From Burkholderia sp. Bp8992 (GTDB taxonomy: Bacteria > Pseudomonadota > Gammaproteobacteria > Burkholderiales > Burkholderiaceae), in NCBI RefSeq assembly GCF_003853705.1, contig NZ_QTQI01000009.1:124001-188000 (forward strand): DNA of 64,000 nucleotides, given 5' to 3'. Below the pieces are notes generated by a model. That model did not search any database, had not been told where the DNA came from, and saw only the letters and a list, made by a program, of their open reading frames with translations. Numbering within the stretch: the first letter of the stretch is position 1; every line of letters starts with the position of its first letter. Below, piece by piece: positions 1 through 8,120 of this stretch. The translations under genes and the position numbers were made by a program.

Positions 1-59
1 GCCATCGCAGCCTCCGGCGCCGGACAACCGGCGGCCGGACAGCTTACGCACCCCCGAAG

Positions 60-101
60 CGGACATTTCTAACTGGCTCAAACCGGACATTACTAAATGG
101 C
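60..101. repeat. Two imperfect tandem 18-bp repeats, IS21-like terminus
   Basis: Two copies of CGGACATTNCTAANTGGC lie at 60-77 and 84-101, 24 bp apart. Multiple short repeats of this kind near an end are typical of IS21-family (IstA/IstB) elements. No transposase gene is visible because the window starts here. The assignment is inference from repeat style; the element, if present, would lie to the left. Confidence 0.4.
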
Positions 102-113
102 CGTTACATACAA

Positions 114-141
114 ACTGTCGATAATTATGATTATGTCAAAT
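114..141 (+). other. attL: attL, dif-like attachment site
   Basis: The 17 bases at 125-141 (TTATGATTATGTCAAAT) recur exactly at 36697-36713, one copy at each end of the P2-like gene set. Read as a 28-bp dif site, 114-124 is the XerC arm, 125-130 the centre and 131-141 the XerD arm. The XerD arm TTATGTCAAAT differs from E. coli TTATGTTAAAT at one base. The XerC arm matches at 6 of 11 bases, including the terminal ATAA. The shared core is exactly centre plus XerD arm, as expected if XerC strand exchange joined phage and host. Confidence 0.7.
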
Positions 142-142
142 T

Positions 143-154
143 GGTTTGCTAACT
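143..154 (+). repeat. Left copy of 12-bp end inverted repeat
   Basis: GGTTTGCTAACT lies one base inside the left core repeat. Its exact reverse complement is at 36682-36693, three bases from the right core. In the excised circle the two copies would flank the recombination core as symmetric arms. Confidence 0.7.
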
Positions 155-257
155 TCTCCGATGCTTCGCATTGGCTGCGGCACTGCTTTCGTCTGAGCAA
201 AGATCGCGGGTTTACGATAGTTTACGCCCGCCTTTCCGCAGCCCTACACAATACATC

Positions 258-767
258 GTGTCTGACCAAACACGCCACGGCACGCTGCGGGAGTTTCTCG
301 ACCTGATCGACGGTCTATCGACCGGCGAAATTGCCCGTCGATTGCGCTGCTGCACACGCACTGTTCGCAATTATCTCGCCGGGCGCGCCCCGATCCCTTG
401 GCACCGTATCGAAATGCTACGCTTGCTCGCGCTTCAAGCGCTTGGGGAAATCGGTCGGGGTTCGGCCGTCGATGAGACTCCCGTCGTCGCCACACTCGAT
501 CCAGATCCGGCCGCGCCGGACGTGACCCCTGACGAAATGCTCGCATGGGTCGGCGTCCACTCGCCGCATCACCTGTCGAGCAAGCGCAGCCTCAAACTTT
601 ACGTGCGCGGATGGAATGTGGTGGACAAGATTCGACGCGCAAAATCCGAAGGAACGTTTGCAGCCGTACTTGCGCGCTGGCGCACGCTGGCGGTCGAACT
701 GCCGCGTATGTGGCGCTCTGGTCCAATGTGGACCGGAATCGGTCCTCCGGCATTCGAGCCAAAATGA
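258..767 (+). CDS. Phage protein with HTH-like N-terminal region
   Basis: Unknown phage protein of about 169 aa. Its N-terminal half (GEIARRLRCCTRTVRNYLAG and the following hydrophobic helix) looks like a small helix-turn-helix resembling phage DUF3653-type proteins. The C-terminal half has no motif I recognise. The frame is open from a TTG at 171, but no ATG occurs before the HTH, so I chose the GTG at 258; the ribosome site is weak either way. It lies directly inside attL and reads away from it. It is too short to be an integrase and lacks the Arg-His-Arg-Tyr catalytic residues of tyrosine recombinases. A DNA-binding role in excision or regulation is possible but unproven. Confidence 0.6.
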   Translation: MSDQTRHGTLREFLDLIDGLSTGEIARRLRCCTRTVRNYLAGRAPIPWHRIEMLRLLALQALGEIGRGSAVDETPVVATLDPDPAAPDVTPDEMLAWVGVHSPHHLSSKRSLKLYVRGWNVVDKIRRAKSEGTFAAVLARWRTLAVELPRMWRSGPMWTGIGPPAFEPK

Positions 768-850
768 GCGGGATCGCAAACTTTCACCGTATCGCGATCC
801 CTCGCCAGCCTAGCGACAGAAAAACAAGGACGTCTATGACCATTCTGGGG

Positions 851-868
851 ACGCCGCGCGTGCGGCGT
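851..868. terminator. Hairpin between convergent genes
   Basis: ACGCCGC, a 4-base loop and GCGGCGT form a perfect 7-bp stem. It lies between the convergent HTH-like gene ending at 767 and the SRAP gene ending at 892. There is no long T-run, so it may be a weak terminator. Confidence 0.4.
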
Positions 869-891
869 GTTCTCTCGCGCTCGTTCCGGGC

Positions 892-1611
892 TCAGTTCTC
901 TGTCTTTTTCTCGCGCGGCGCAGCCTCTGCATGTAGCTCTTGCTCCGACAGCAACGTGAAAAACGATCGTGCCTCTTCAGCAGTCGGACACCGCAGCCAA
1001 TCGTCGTACGCACCTTGTCGAATGATGACCACGGAGCGTTTTTCTTCCGGCGCGCCCGTCCTGGCATCTCGGTTTCGGTGAAACTCGCGCAACAGAGGGT
1101 GTTCGTCAGCATTGACAGTGATCATCGACATTGCATGCATTACCTGCCCACCGCTGGCTTGTATCGTGCGCCAGATCCCTGCAATCGCACATGGTTCACC
1201 TGTCGCGAGCCCGATGCGCCAGCGTTCGTTTGTGCGATCGTCCGGGGTGTATTTGGGTTCATAGAACCACGACGCAGGAATCAAGCAACGACGCCCCGCA
1301 CGCCACGAAGGCCCGTAAAGCGGCGACTCGCCGATTCGTTCCGCACGTGAATTCACCGTGTCCCGAATCAGTGGCACCTTTTTGCCTTCTTCCTTCGCTC
1401 GATCCCGTGCGTCTCGCTGCAATGCCTTCGGCCAGAAACCGAAATTTGCCAACAGCGCCTCTGGTCGCCCTTCGTTCAATCTGACGATCGGGGCCAGATA
1501 GTCGGTGTAGATTTCACGCTCCCAAGGCTTTTCACGCCATAGATCACCGAGCCCGATCTTAAGCTCACTGAGGCCCGGATCTTCGTCGGGCGCGCGGTAG
1601 TTCGTACACAT
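892..1611 (-). CDS. SRAP (SOS response-associated peptidase) family protein
   Basis: A 239-aa member of the SRAP family (E. coli YedK, human HMCES). The family forms a covalent thiazolidine link to abasic sites in single-stranded DNA through its N-terminal cysteine. The protein starts Met-Cys-Thr-Asn, leaving Cys2 as the new N-terminus after Met removal. Asn87 (TVNSRAE), Glu118 (SWFYEPK) and a His near residue 178 match the other conserved active-site positions. Length fits the family. It starts at an ATG about 70 bp from a LexA box, so SOS control is plausible though the box serves the divergent gene more directly. In a rolling-circle phage that makes single-stranded DNA, shielding abasic sites would be useful; that role is inference. 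Confidence 0.9.
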   Translation of the reverse strand: MCTNYRAPDEDPGLSELKIGLGDLWREKPWEREIYTDYLAPIVRLNEGRPEALLANFGFWPKALQRDARDRAKEEGKKVPLIRDTVNSRAERIGESPLYGPSWRAGRRCLIPASWFYEPKYTPDDRTNERWRIGLATGEPCAIAGIWRTIQASGGQVMHAMSMITVNADEHPLLREFHRNRDARTGAPEEKRSVVIIRQGAYDDWLRCPTAEEARSFFTLLSEQELHAEAAPREKKTEN

Positions 1612-1682
1612 AGCGGGGTCCGATTGGAGAGGTTCGCCTCATCTTACGCCGATCGTTGACTTCGGCTCGCGCGCCTTGGATA

Positions 1683-1698
1683 CTGTATAACTATACAG
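1683..1698 (+). promoter_or_regulatory. LexA (SOS) box
   Basis: CTGTATAACTATACAG fits the CTGT-N8-ACAG LexA operator and is almost perfectly palindromic. It lies 16 bp upstream of the ATG at 1715 and 72 bp from the divergent SRAP start at 1611, so it should repress the 1715 gene and possibly both. Confidence 0.8.
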
Positions 1699-1714
1699 TG
1701 TTTTTTGTACGATC

Positions 1715-2053
1715 ATGAAGCGCGACGACGACGCGAACGTGTGGGAATTCTTCAATGAGCGCGCCGCGATCATGACGTTCGATGCCGGGATACCGCGACA
1801 CGACGCTGATTTTCGCGCGATGGTCCGCACGCGCCTTTACTTCGAACCGCGCGGTATCACCATGCCGACGGGCGGCTATTTCTCGTGCTACTGGAACAGC
1901 GAATTCGGATGGAATGACAGCACCGGCACGGCCGTGACGTTTCCATGCGCCGTCGTCCTGCTTTCCATGTGGTACGCGGCACAAATTGAAGCCGACCGGG
2001 CCGGGCGATGCTACACGTGGCTGTTACGGCCCCCTGATGTCCGGCATTGGTAG
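1715..2053 (+). CDS. Unknown LexA-controlled phage protein
   Basis: A 112-aa protein of no family I recognise. It is acidic at the N-terminus (MKRDDDANVWEFF), rich in aromatic residues in the middle (GGYFSCYWNSEFGWND) and has a short hydrophobic stretch near residue 78-90. There is no signal peptide or clear membrane segment. The start is the ATG directly after the LexA box; its Shine-Dalgarno is poor. The position near the D end of the genome and the direct SOS control resemble gene tum of phage 186, whose product lifts repression after DNA damage. I see no sequence similarity to Tum, so an antirepressor role is only a hypothesis. A bidirectional terminator follows. Confidence 0.65.
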   Translation: MKRDDDANVWEFFNERAAIMTFDAGIPRHDADFRAMVRTRLYFEPRGITMPTGGYFSCYWNSEFGWNDSTGTAVTFPCAVVLLSMWYAAQIEADRAGRCYTWLLRPPDVRHW

Positions 2054-2131
2054 CCCCCCATCGAATCATCCGAACAAAACTAACCACGGTGCGGACTCTC
2101 CACATCTGACGCAATCCTCTACAACAAAAAA

Positions 2132-2153
2132 AGCCCGCTCATGCGGGCTTTTG
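2132..2153. terminator. Bidirectional rho-independent terminator
   Basis: AGCCCGC, loop TCAT and GCGGGCT form a stem at 2132-2149. It is preceded by seven A and followed by T, so it works on either strand. It separates the convergent 1715 gene and the NDT-like gene. Confidence 0.85.
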
Positions 2154-2205
2154 GTGCTTCGAGGACTTACTTGAATGTCGCTTGCCGTCGGCGAGGTAGC
2201 TTGTC

Positions 2206-3171
2206 TCAGCCCGAGGTAAATGAGGCTCCAGATCCCGCCGTGAAAATTGCCTGAAGGTGTGCTCGCAAAGCCGCCTCGACTTTACTTTTCCCTTCAATGG
2301 TGTTCTTGTACATCAAAACGCGAAATGGAGAAACGTCGAATGGTAATTTGATGCCCTCCTCCGCTATCAAGATAGTTGGCTTGCCTTTTGCGTGCGCGTA
2401 TCCAACCTCGTAATAAACATTCGGGTTGCTTGGTGTTATTTCCGCGATTACGACCGAGGCCTCATTGATCTGCTGAATAATATCGTTAATTATCAATCCG
2501 GGACCATATTTCTCATCCACACGGATAACGTCAATCTTTTGATCCAAGCAAACTGGCTTTATTACACTGTCGTACAGTTCATTATATGGGGTTGAAAACT
2601 GCATTACAACAAAGGCTTTCGGCTTCTGCGACGAAACGTGAAAATCTGAAAATGCAACCTTCCCTTTGGATAGAGAATATAGGCCAATCGGTCGCCCATT
2701 GAGCGCGATCGGCAGAATCGTATCAACCACCGGAACGCCATTTACCTTAAGCACCACCCGTTGGCCAAACACGGAGACTGACAATATATATTCTCTGCCA
2801 GGAGAAAGATTCTCCAAATCCCCTGAACTTGCATTATCGAAGGGCACCCACCGTTTTCCGTCGAATGCGGTCACTGAGAACATCGCACCTTGGAACGAGC
2901 CCAACCCGGCTACTAGTTGAGAATTGGCTGCTGGGTTTGCAGCTAAGCATATCGATGCATTAAATTTTGTACCAACCTGTTCCGCGACAACCTTGACCGA
3001 TATTGTTCCACTGAGAAAGCTCGAGTCACATAGTGCTAAACCAACAGCCGCGCCGTCAGGATGTGAAACTTGCTTGTCGTCTAAATATGTTATCTCGCGA
3101 CCATTGAATACGACACTTCCATCAGGATTGAAAGTGAAGTCCCCGAATAACGGTACCCAGTTTATGTTCAT
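2206..3171 (-). CDS. Jelly-roll domain fused to NDT/TIR-like effector domain, defence candidate
   Basis: A 321-aa two-domain protein. Residues about 1-180 are beta-rich and read like a LamG/DUF1080-type concanavalin-like fold (GREYILSVSVFGQRVVLKVNG, then a GLYSLSKGKVAFSDFHV end strand). Residues about 185-295 carry the nucleoside 2-deoxyribosyltransferase-like signature. This includes FVVMQF at 187-192, INDIIQQINEASVVIAEI, and NPNVYYEVGYAHAKGKP at 249-265, with Glu255 at the place of the NDT catalytic nucleophile. Such NDT/DrHyd/TIR-like domains are recurrent effectors in prokaryotic conflict systems. Codon use is AT-richer than the neighbouring virion genes, marking it as cargo inserted between gene D and attL. 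Substrate and trigger are unknown; it could instead be a nucleotide-metabolism enzyme. Confidence 0.7.
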   Translation of the reverse strand: MNINWVPLFGDFTFNPDGSVVFNGREITYLDDKQVSHPDGAAVGLALCDSSFLSGTISVKVVAEQVGTKFNASICLAANPAANSQLVAGLGSFQGAMFSVTAFDGKRWVPFDNASSGDLENLSPGREYILSVSVFGQRVVLKVNGVPVVDTILPIALNGRPIGLYSLSKGKVAFSDFHVSSQKPKAFVVMQFSTPYNELYDSVIKPVCLDQKIDVIRVDEKYGPGLIINDIIQQINEASVVIAEITPSNPNVYYEVGYAHAKGKPTILIAEEGIKLPFDVSPFRVLMYKNTIEGKSKVEAALRAHLQAIFTAGSGASFTSG

Positions 3172-3249
3172 GGCGCAAACAGGTTAGGAAGGACGACACA
3201 TACTACTACGGACCCAGCCTCCGTCTATCAAGTTGCGATGCCCCGCTTT

Positions 3250-4332
3250 CTACTTCCCTCCCTTGCGAAAGTGCGTCCGGTGTCGACTCGTCGTCGGATC
3301 GTCGCGCATCTCCATTTCAAGCGACGTAGTGAACCCGCCATTTCCGTCCAGGCGGGACGTTACGCGTTTCACGAGCCACGGCGTTTCGTCTATGTCCGGC
3401 TTGAACCCCTTCGCTGTTGCGGGCATTTCCGGATACACATCGGCCCGGCCGAGCGCCAGCGAAATGTCGAACGTCGCCTGCCCGCGCTGCGTGCGCGTGT
3501 ACTCCGCTTTCGCTGCGGCCGTCGCTTCCGCCTGCGTCGCGTAGGTTTCCGGCAGCAGCTTCACGCTGCTGCCGTTGTCGCCGCCGACCGTGACCGACTG
3601 CGCGCGCCCCTTCTTCGATGAGTGCCAGCGCGCGCGAACGGACGAATAGCTTTCGCGCTGCGACACGTGATAGCGGTACGAGTCACCGCTCGATCGCAGA
3701 ATCTGAATCGCCGGCAACGGCTTGCCGCTCGCGGTTGCGCCCGCGCCGATCGGCAGGAACAACAGCCGCCCGTCCTTCACGGTCATAACGGCGTCGTACC
3801 GCTTGGCGAGCCGCGTCAAAAATGACAGGTCGCTTTCGCCCGTTTGGTCGATGTGATCGATCTTAATTTTGCCGAGCGCTTCACCGACAACCGGCGTCAT
3901 TTTATGGCGCACTGCGACCGCTTTCACAATCGCGCTGATGGTCTGCGCGTGCCAACTTTTATCCCGGCGTTCGTGCATTGCTCCCGTCATGGATGCCGAT
4001 CGCGCGCTGATCGTGATCTGATCCGGCGCGCCGTGGAATTCCACTTCATCGACCGTAAAACTGCCCTTGTCGACCAACGGTTGACCGACCCACCCGAGCA
4101 TCAGTTTTATCGTGACGCCGCGCTTTGGAATCGCCAGATCGCCGCGCGTGTCGTCCAGAACGAGATCGAGTCTGTCAGCTTCGTCCGCGCGGGACTCACT
4201 CAGCGTCAGATAGATCAGATACGGGGCGATGCTACGGGAAATGTCGCGCCCGTCCAGCGTGATCCAGTAGTCGCATTGCGGCACGATGCGACCTGCATCC
4301 GCCGATTTCTCACGTGTCGGCCTTGTCGACAT
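3250..4332 (-). CDS. D: Tail protein D (gpD), tail hub
   Basis: A 360-aa homologue of P2 gpD, the late gene D product that forms the hub under the tail spike (T4 gp27-like). The family signature is visible in ITLDGRDISRSIAPYLIYLTLSE near the N-terminus and in the central SDLSFLTRLAKRYDAV segment. It is a little shorter than P2 gpD. The start ATG overlaps the stop of U (TAATG), so the two are translationally coupled. It is the last gene of the FI-FII-E-T-U-D tail operon. In P2 the activator ogr follows D; here it does not. Confidence 0.92.
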   Translation of the reverse strand: MSTRPTREKSADAGRIVPQCDYWITLDGRDISRSIAPYLIYLTLSESRADEADRLDLVLDDTRGDLAIPKRGVTIKLMLGWVGQPLVDKGSFTVDEVEFHGAPDQITISARSASMTGAMHERRDKSWHAQTISAIVKAVAVRHKMTPVVGEALGKIKIDHIDQTGESDLSFLTRLAKRYDAVMTVKDGRLLFLPIGAGATASGKPLPAIQILRSSGDSYRYHVSQRESYSSVRARWHSSKKGRAQSVTVGGDNGSSVKLLPETYATQAEATAAAKAEYTRTQRGQATFDISLALGRADVYPEMPATAKGFKPDIDETPWLVKRVTSRLDGNGGFTTSLEMEMRDDPTTSRHRTHFRKGGK

Positions 4333-4850
4333 TACTTCCCCTTCTTCGCACGCTTCGTCTTGCCCGTCTTGATGTACGGCGGCGCTTCCGACATCGGCGC
4401 GTTGTCCACCTTCCCGTTCGCTGGCGCCGCTTTCTCATTCTGCGACCCGCCGTCGACGGTCGCGCCCAATGCCTCGTTATCCGCGACCTTCAACGTCAAC
4501 TCGAACTCGATTTTCAGCGCCACGCCAAGGAAGTTGAAGTACGAGTGTGTTTCGTTCAGCGAATCCACCGTGAACGCGCCGTATATGCGCCCCGTGCCAT
4601 CGACCAACACGTGCGCGTCACCGACGTTCGCCATCGCTTCGAGAATGTCGAGCGAAAGCGGCGTGCCGATTTCGCCGGTCGCAATCATCCCTTCAATCCT
4701 GATCGTGTCCTCACCCTGCCCGACGTATTGCGTGCTGTCGCGCGCGCCGACGCGTGAATTGCTCGCGTGCTTCCACGTCCGCTGACGTTGAAACTGATGG
4801 AACGGAGCGATTTCCGTACTGAAAACGAACTGCCCGAGAGAAACCAACAT
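4332..4850 (-). CDS. U: Tail protein U (gpU)
   Basis: A 172-aa homologue of P2 gpU, a tail-terminating protein, close to the P2 length. The opening MLVSLGQFVFSTEIAPFHQF and the central DILEAMANVGDAHVLVDGTGRIYG are typical. The C-terminus is lysine-rich (KTGKTKRAKKGK). The start is an ATG nine bases after the stop of T, and the stop overlaps the start of D. Confidence 0.92.
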   Translation of the reverse strand: MLVSLGQFVFSTEIAPFHQFQRQRTWKHASNSRVGARDSTQYVGQGEDTIRIEGMIATGEIGTPLSLDILEAMANVGDAHVLVDGTGRIYGAFTVDSLNETHSYFNFLGVALKIEFELTLKVADNEALGATVDGGSQNEKAAPANGKVDNAPMSEAPPYIKTGKTKRAKKGK

Positions 4851-4859
4851 GCCTCACCC

Positions 4860-7800
4860 TCACCCGATATCCGAAAGACTCGACCCACCGCGTCGACGGC
4901 GTTCACGCTCGGCATCTTGCAGCGCTCGACGCACCGCTGCCTCGATATCGGCGGCATTGCCCGACGGAACGGAAATGTGGAACTCGTAGTGATTTACGGT
5001 CGGCTCGCCCCCTCCACCTTGACGACCACTCCCGGCCGACGTCGCCGACGCTGCGAGCGGCCCGCGCTGATCTATCAGCGGTCGATACTGTTCGGCCCGA
5101 ACCGGGCTCTGCATCGGCTCCATCGACGCAGCCAGTGCGGTCCCCGCGCCCGTCGCCGCGCCGAACGTCACAGCAGCAACGCCCGCGAGTCGCGCGGCCG
5201 ACGATGCAACACGCACACGCTCACCGTCGATCCCGTTCGCGGCCCCCTGCCCGATGAATCCGCCCAGCTCGCCGAATACGCGGCTAGGGCTGTGAATGCC
5301 AAGCTTTTCCTTGAACCACTCCACCGTCGAACTCGCAACGTTCGTGATCGCATCCTTGACTGATTTCAGCCCGTTCGTGATGCCATTGACCAAGCCTTGC
5401 ATCATGTTCGCGCCGAAGTCTACGAACTGCTTTGACGCCTCCGCTGCCGACACGATCAGGTCGCCCAGCCACTTGCCGAACGCCTTCCCGCTCGACGCGG
5501 CCTTGTCCAAACTTTCCTTTGTCGTATCGACCGGCCCGAAAAGTTTCTTGAACCAGTCCCACGCGGCCTGCACCTTTTCCAGCAGCCAATCCCACACCGG
5601 TTTCAACGGTGCGAACAGTTCGCCGAGCGACGCAAACAACCCGGAGAAAATGCCGCTCAACGGCGCTAACCCTTCTTTCAGACCTTCCCAGAAGCCGGAG
5701 AAAAACGCCTTGATCGGCTCCCAATATCGAATGATGAGAAGCGCCGCGACCGCGATAGCCGTAATCACGAGCCCGATCGGGTTCATGAGCGCCAGCCGCC
5801 CGACGAACAGCAGCGTTTGACCGAGCCCGGCAAGCGCACTCGTTACGCCCGTGATCGCCCCGCGCGCCCCGCCCTTCACGATGTTGACGCCACCGCGCAC
5901 GGCGTCGCCGGCGATACCGCGCACTCCGCGGCTCGCGACATACTGGCCCGCGCTCACCACGCGCCCGGCGATCGCCGCCCGCTTCACGGCGGCGGCACGC
6001 CCAAGTTCACGCATCGCGCTCGTGCCACGCTTCGCGCTCGCAACGGTATCCGCCCCCCACTTCACCGACGCGTCGCGTGCAGCGCGGTAGGCGGCAGGAA
6101 TTCGCGTGGACACGGATCGCGCGAAATTGCGTGGCGATGATGCGTCCCATGCGACCGCCAGCGTCGACCGCAAACGCGACGCCGTTTTGGTTGCCGCACC
6201 GCCTGCCGAACTGAACACCTTCGTGACCTTCGAGAACCGCCCGAGCGCGCCCGATCCGACATTGATCCCGCCGACCGCCGCCTTGCCTTCGACGCCGAGC
6301 ATGCGCAGGCCGAATCGCACCATCGCGAGCGGGCCGATCAACGCCGCGAGCCCGATCATGAGCGTTCCACCCACGCCGAGAATGACGCCGAGCGCGGCCA
6401 GCGAGATAAGCGCAATGCGGGTCGCTTCGCCGTGCTGGCGGGTGAATTCCGTCACCCGCGACAGCAGCTTGGAAGTCAGTTCGAGCCCCCGGTTATACAA
6501 AGGCAGGATTTTTTCGCCTAACTCAGCTTCGAGCGTGGCGCGCTTCGCGAGCGCGTCCATTTCCTTGCCATAGGCGATATTCGTCCCTTCGTTGTAGAGC
6601 GCTTCGACGCCGAACGCCTTCGGTGCGTTCTCGCGGTGCTTCATGATGTTCGCGCGCTCGAGAAACAGCGATGCGAAAAAGTCGCCGCCCTTGCGCGACG
6701 AAAACAGATGGCCGATCTTCGATACAACCTGCATGTCCGTCAGATTCCCTTTCGGGTTGAGCTTCGGGATTACCTGTTTCATCAAGAATTCGAATGGGTC
6801 GGTCTTGTATAGCTCGATCTTGTCGAGCGCTTCGGGCAGGATCTTTGTAACGTGCCCGGTTTTCCCGTACTGGACGGACTTCTTGCCGATCAGTCCGGCT
6901 TTCACCAGTTCTTCGCCCGACTGCTGCGTAGTGCGCCCCTGCGCCCAGTTCGTGTATGCGCTCATGAGCCCCGTACCGGCACGGAAGCCGCCCATTTCCT
7001 GCATCGTGTGCAGCAGGCCGAAATAGAACGCGTTGTCGCCCAACTGCTTCGCGGCGATGCCGCCCGTCTTGATCGCGTTCAAGAAATCTTCCGGCTTCAC
7101 GGTGCCGCCCGACGCAACGTAGGCTTTCGTCGCATTGTCGACGGCCTGTTTAAACGCCTCCGGGCTCTTGAGCGATCCCCGCAATTCCGTCGTCTTTACG
7201 AGGTCCATCAGCATGTTTTCTGCGACCTCGCCGTGCCCCTCGCCATACCCGCGCCGAGCCATCACGGATTCGATGCCGACTTTCATCTTGGCGAGCAACG
7301 GGGCCATTTCCTCTGCGTGGTGCATGTCCCGCGTGATGGTGTACGTTTCTTTCAGCAGCTTGAGCTTGTCGAGCTTGCTTAGACCCTTCACGTCGATGCC
7401 GTCGGCGAACTTCGTTGCCTCGCCGAGCTTTGTTTCACCGACGCCGAGCGCGCGGAATTGCGATACCTGTTGTTCGTATTCCTTCGCCTCGTTCAGCGTG
7501 TGCCCCAAACCACCGAGCACCCGACCGCCGACGGTACGCGTCGCGTATCCGGTTACAGCCATCCCGGCCGCGAACGTCTGCGATTTCTGCAACTGTTCAC
7601 GCGCTGGGACGAGCGCGGCCTTGCGTGCCTGCACCGCCTTCAACTTGCGTCCTTGATCGGACAGCGCGTCGTTCGTGCGCGTGATGCTCGAATGTAGCGA
7701 GCGCTCGTATTCGGCGAGTGTCCGTGTACCTCGCCCCGCCTGCTGCATCCGGCTATTCAGTTCGCCCAGGCGGTCGCGCTGGCGCGCCTGCTGCGCCGTC

Positions 7801-8120
7801 AGGGATACGACAGCAGCCGACGCGCGACGCAATGAATTCTGCATGCGTACCGTCGGCTCCTTCGTATCCCGGATTTTCGCGCTCAGTTCCGCGACGCCCG
7901 CGCGCGCCTCTTTCAGCTTCGTTGCGGTGCGCCCCATTTCCGCGCGCAGGGACTTCATCGCATCGACCGACCGTTTCTGATTCTGGAGTTGCGATAGCTT
8001 CTGTTGGAGCGTCCCTAACTCCTTCGACGCGGCCCGGCTACCGCCGATGATCTTCTTCAGCGGCGCGGTGATTTTCTCCACCATGCCGAATACGACACGC
8101 AGTTTCAGTTCGTTGTTCAT
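4860..8120 (-). CDS. T: Tail tape measure protein T (gpT)
   Basis: A 1086-aa tape-measure protein, longer than P2 gpT, implying a longer tail because tape length sets tail length. The N-terminal 200 residues are coiled-coil rich. A hydrophobic stretch follows around 580-620 (ISLAALGVILGVGGTLMIGL). A second membrane-like segment lies near 790-810 (LMNPIGLVITAIAVAALLII). The C-terminal region has the common GIHSPSRVFGELG motif. I start it at ATG 8120 (MNNELKLRV) because this overlaps the E+E-prime stop as ATGA. An upstream in-frame ATG at 8156 adds only basic residues. Confidence 0.93.
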   Translation of the reverse strand: MNNELKLRVVFGMVEKITAPLKKIIGGSRAASKELGTLQQKLSQLQNQKRSVDAMKSLRAEMGRTATKLKEARAGVAELSAKIRDTKEPTVRMQNSLRRASAAVVSLTAQQARQRDRLGELNSRMQQAGRGTRTLAEYERSLHSSITRTNDALSDQGRKLKAVQARKAALVPAREQLQKSQTFAAGMAVTGYATRTVGGRVLGGLGHTLNEAKEYEQQVSQFRALGVGETKLGEATKFADGIDVKGLSKLDKLKLLKETYTITRDMHHAEEMAPLLAKMKVGIESVMARRGYGEGHGEVAENMLMDLVKTTELRGSLKSPEAFKQAVDNATKAYVASGGTVKPEDFLNAIKTGGIAAKQLGDNAFYFGLLHTMQEMGGFRAGTGLMSAYTNWAQGRTTQQSGEELVKAGLIGKKSVQYGKTGHVTKILPEALDKIELYKTDPFEFLMKQVIPKLNPKGNLTDMQVVSKIGHLFSSRKGGDFFASLFLERANIMKHRENAPKAFGVEALYNEGTNIAYGKEMDALAKRATLEAELGEKILPLYNRGLELTSKLLSRVTEFTRQHGEATRIALISLAALGVILGVGGTLMIGLAALIGPLAMVRFGLRMLGVEGKAAVGGINVGSGALGRFSKVTKVFSSAGGAATKTASRLRSTLAVAWDASSPRNFARSVSTRIPAAYRAARDASVKWGADTVASAKRGTSAMRELGRAAAVKRAAIAGRVVSAGQYVASRGVRGIAGDAVRGGVNIVKGGARGAITGVTSALAGLGQTLLFVGRLALMNPIGLVITAIAVAALLIIRYWEPIKAFFSGFWEGLKEGLAPLSGIFSGLFASLGELFAPLKPVWDWLLEKVQAAWDWFKKLFGPVDTTKESLDKAASSGKAFGKWLGDLIVSAAEASKQFVDFGANMMQGLVNGITNGLKSVKDAITNVASSTVEWFKEKLGIHSPSRVFGELGGFIGQGAANGIDGERVRVASSAARLAGVAAVTFGAATGAGTALAASMEPMQSPVRAEQYRPLIDQRGPLAASATSAGSGRQGGGGEPTVNHYEFHISVPSGNAADIEAAVRRALQDAERERRRRGGSSLSDIG

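Noticed and set aside
171-767. The first prophage gene as a possible integrase
   Set aside because: Too short and without the Arg-His-Arg-Tyr catalytic residues.
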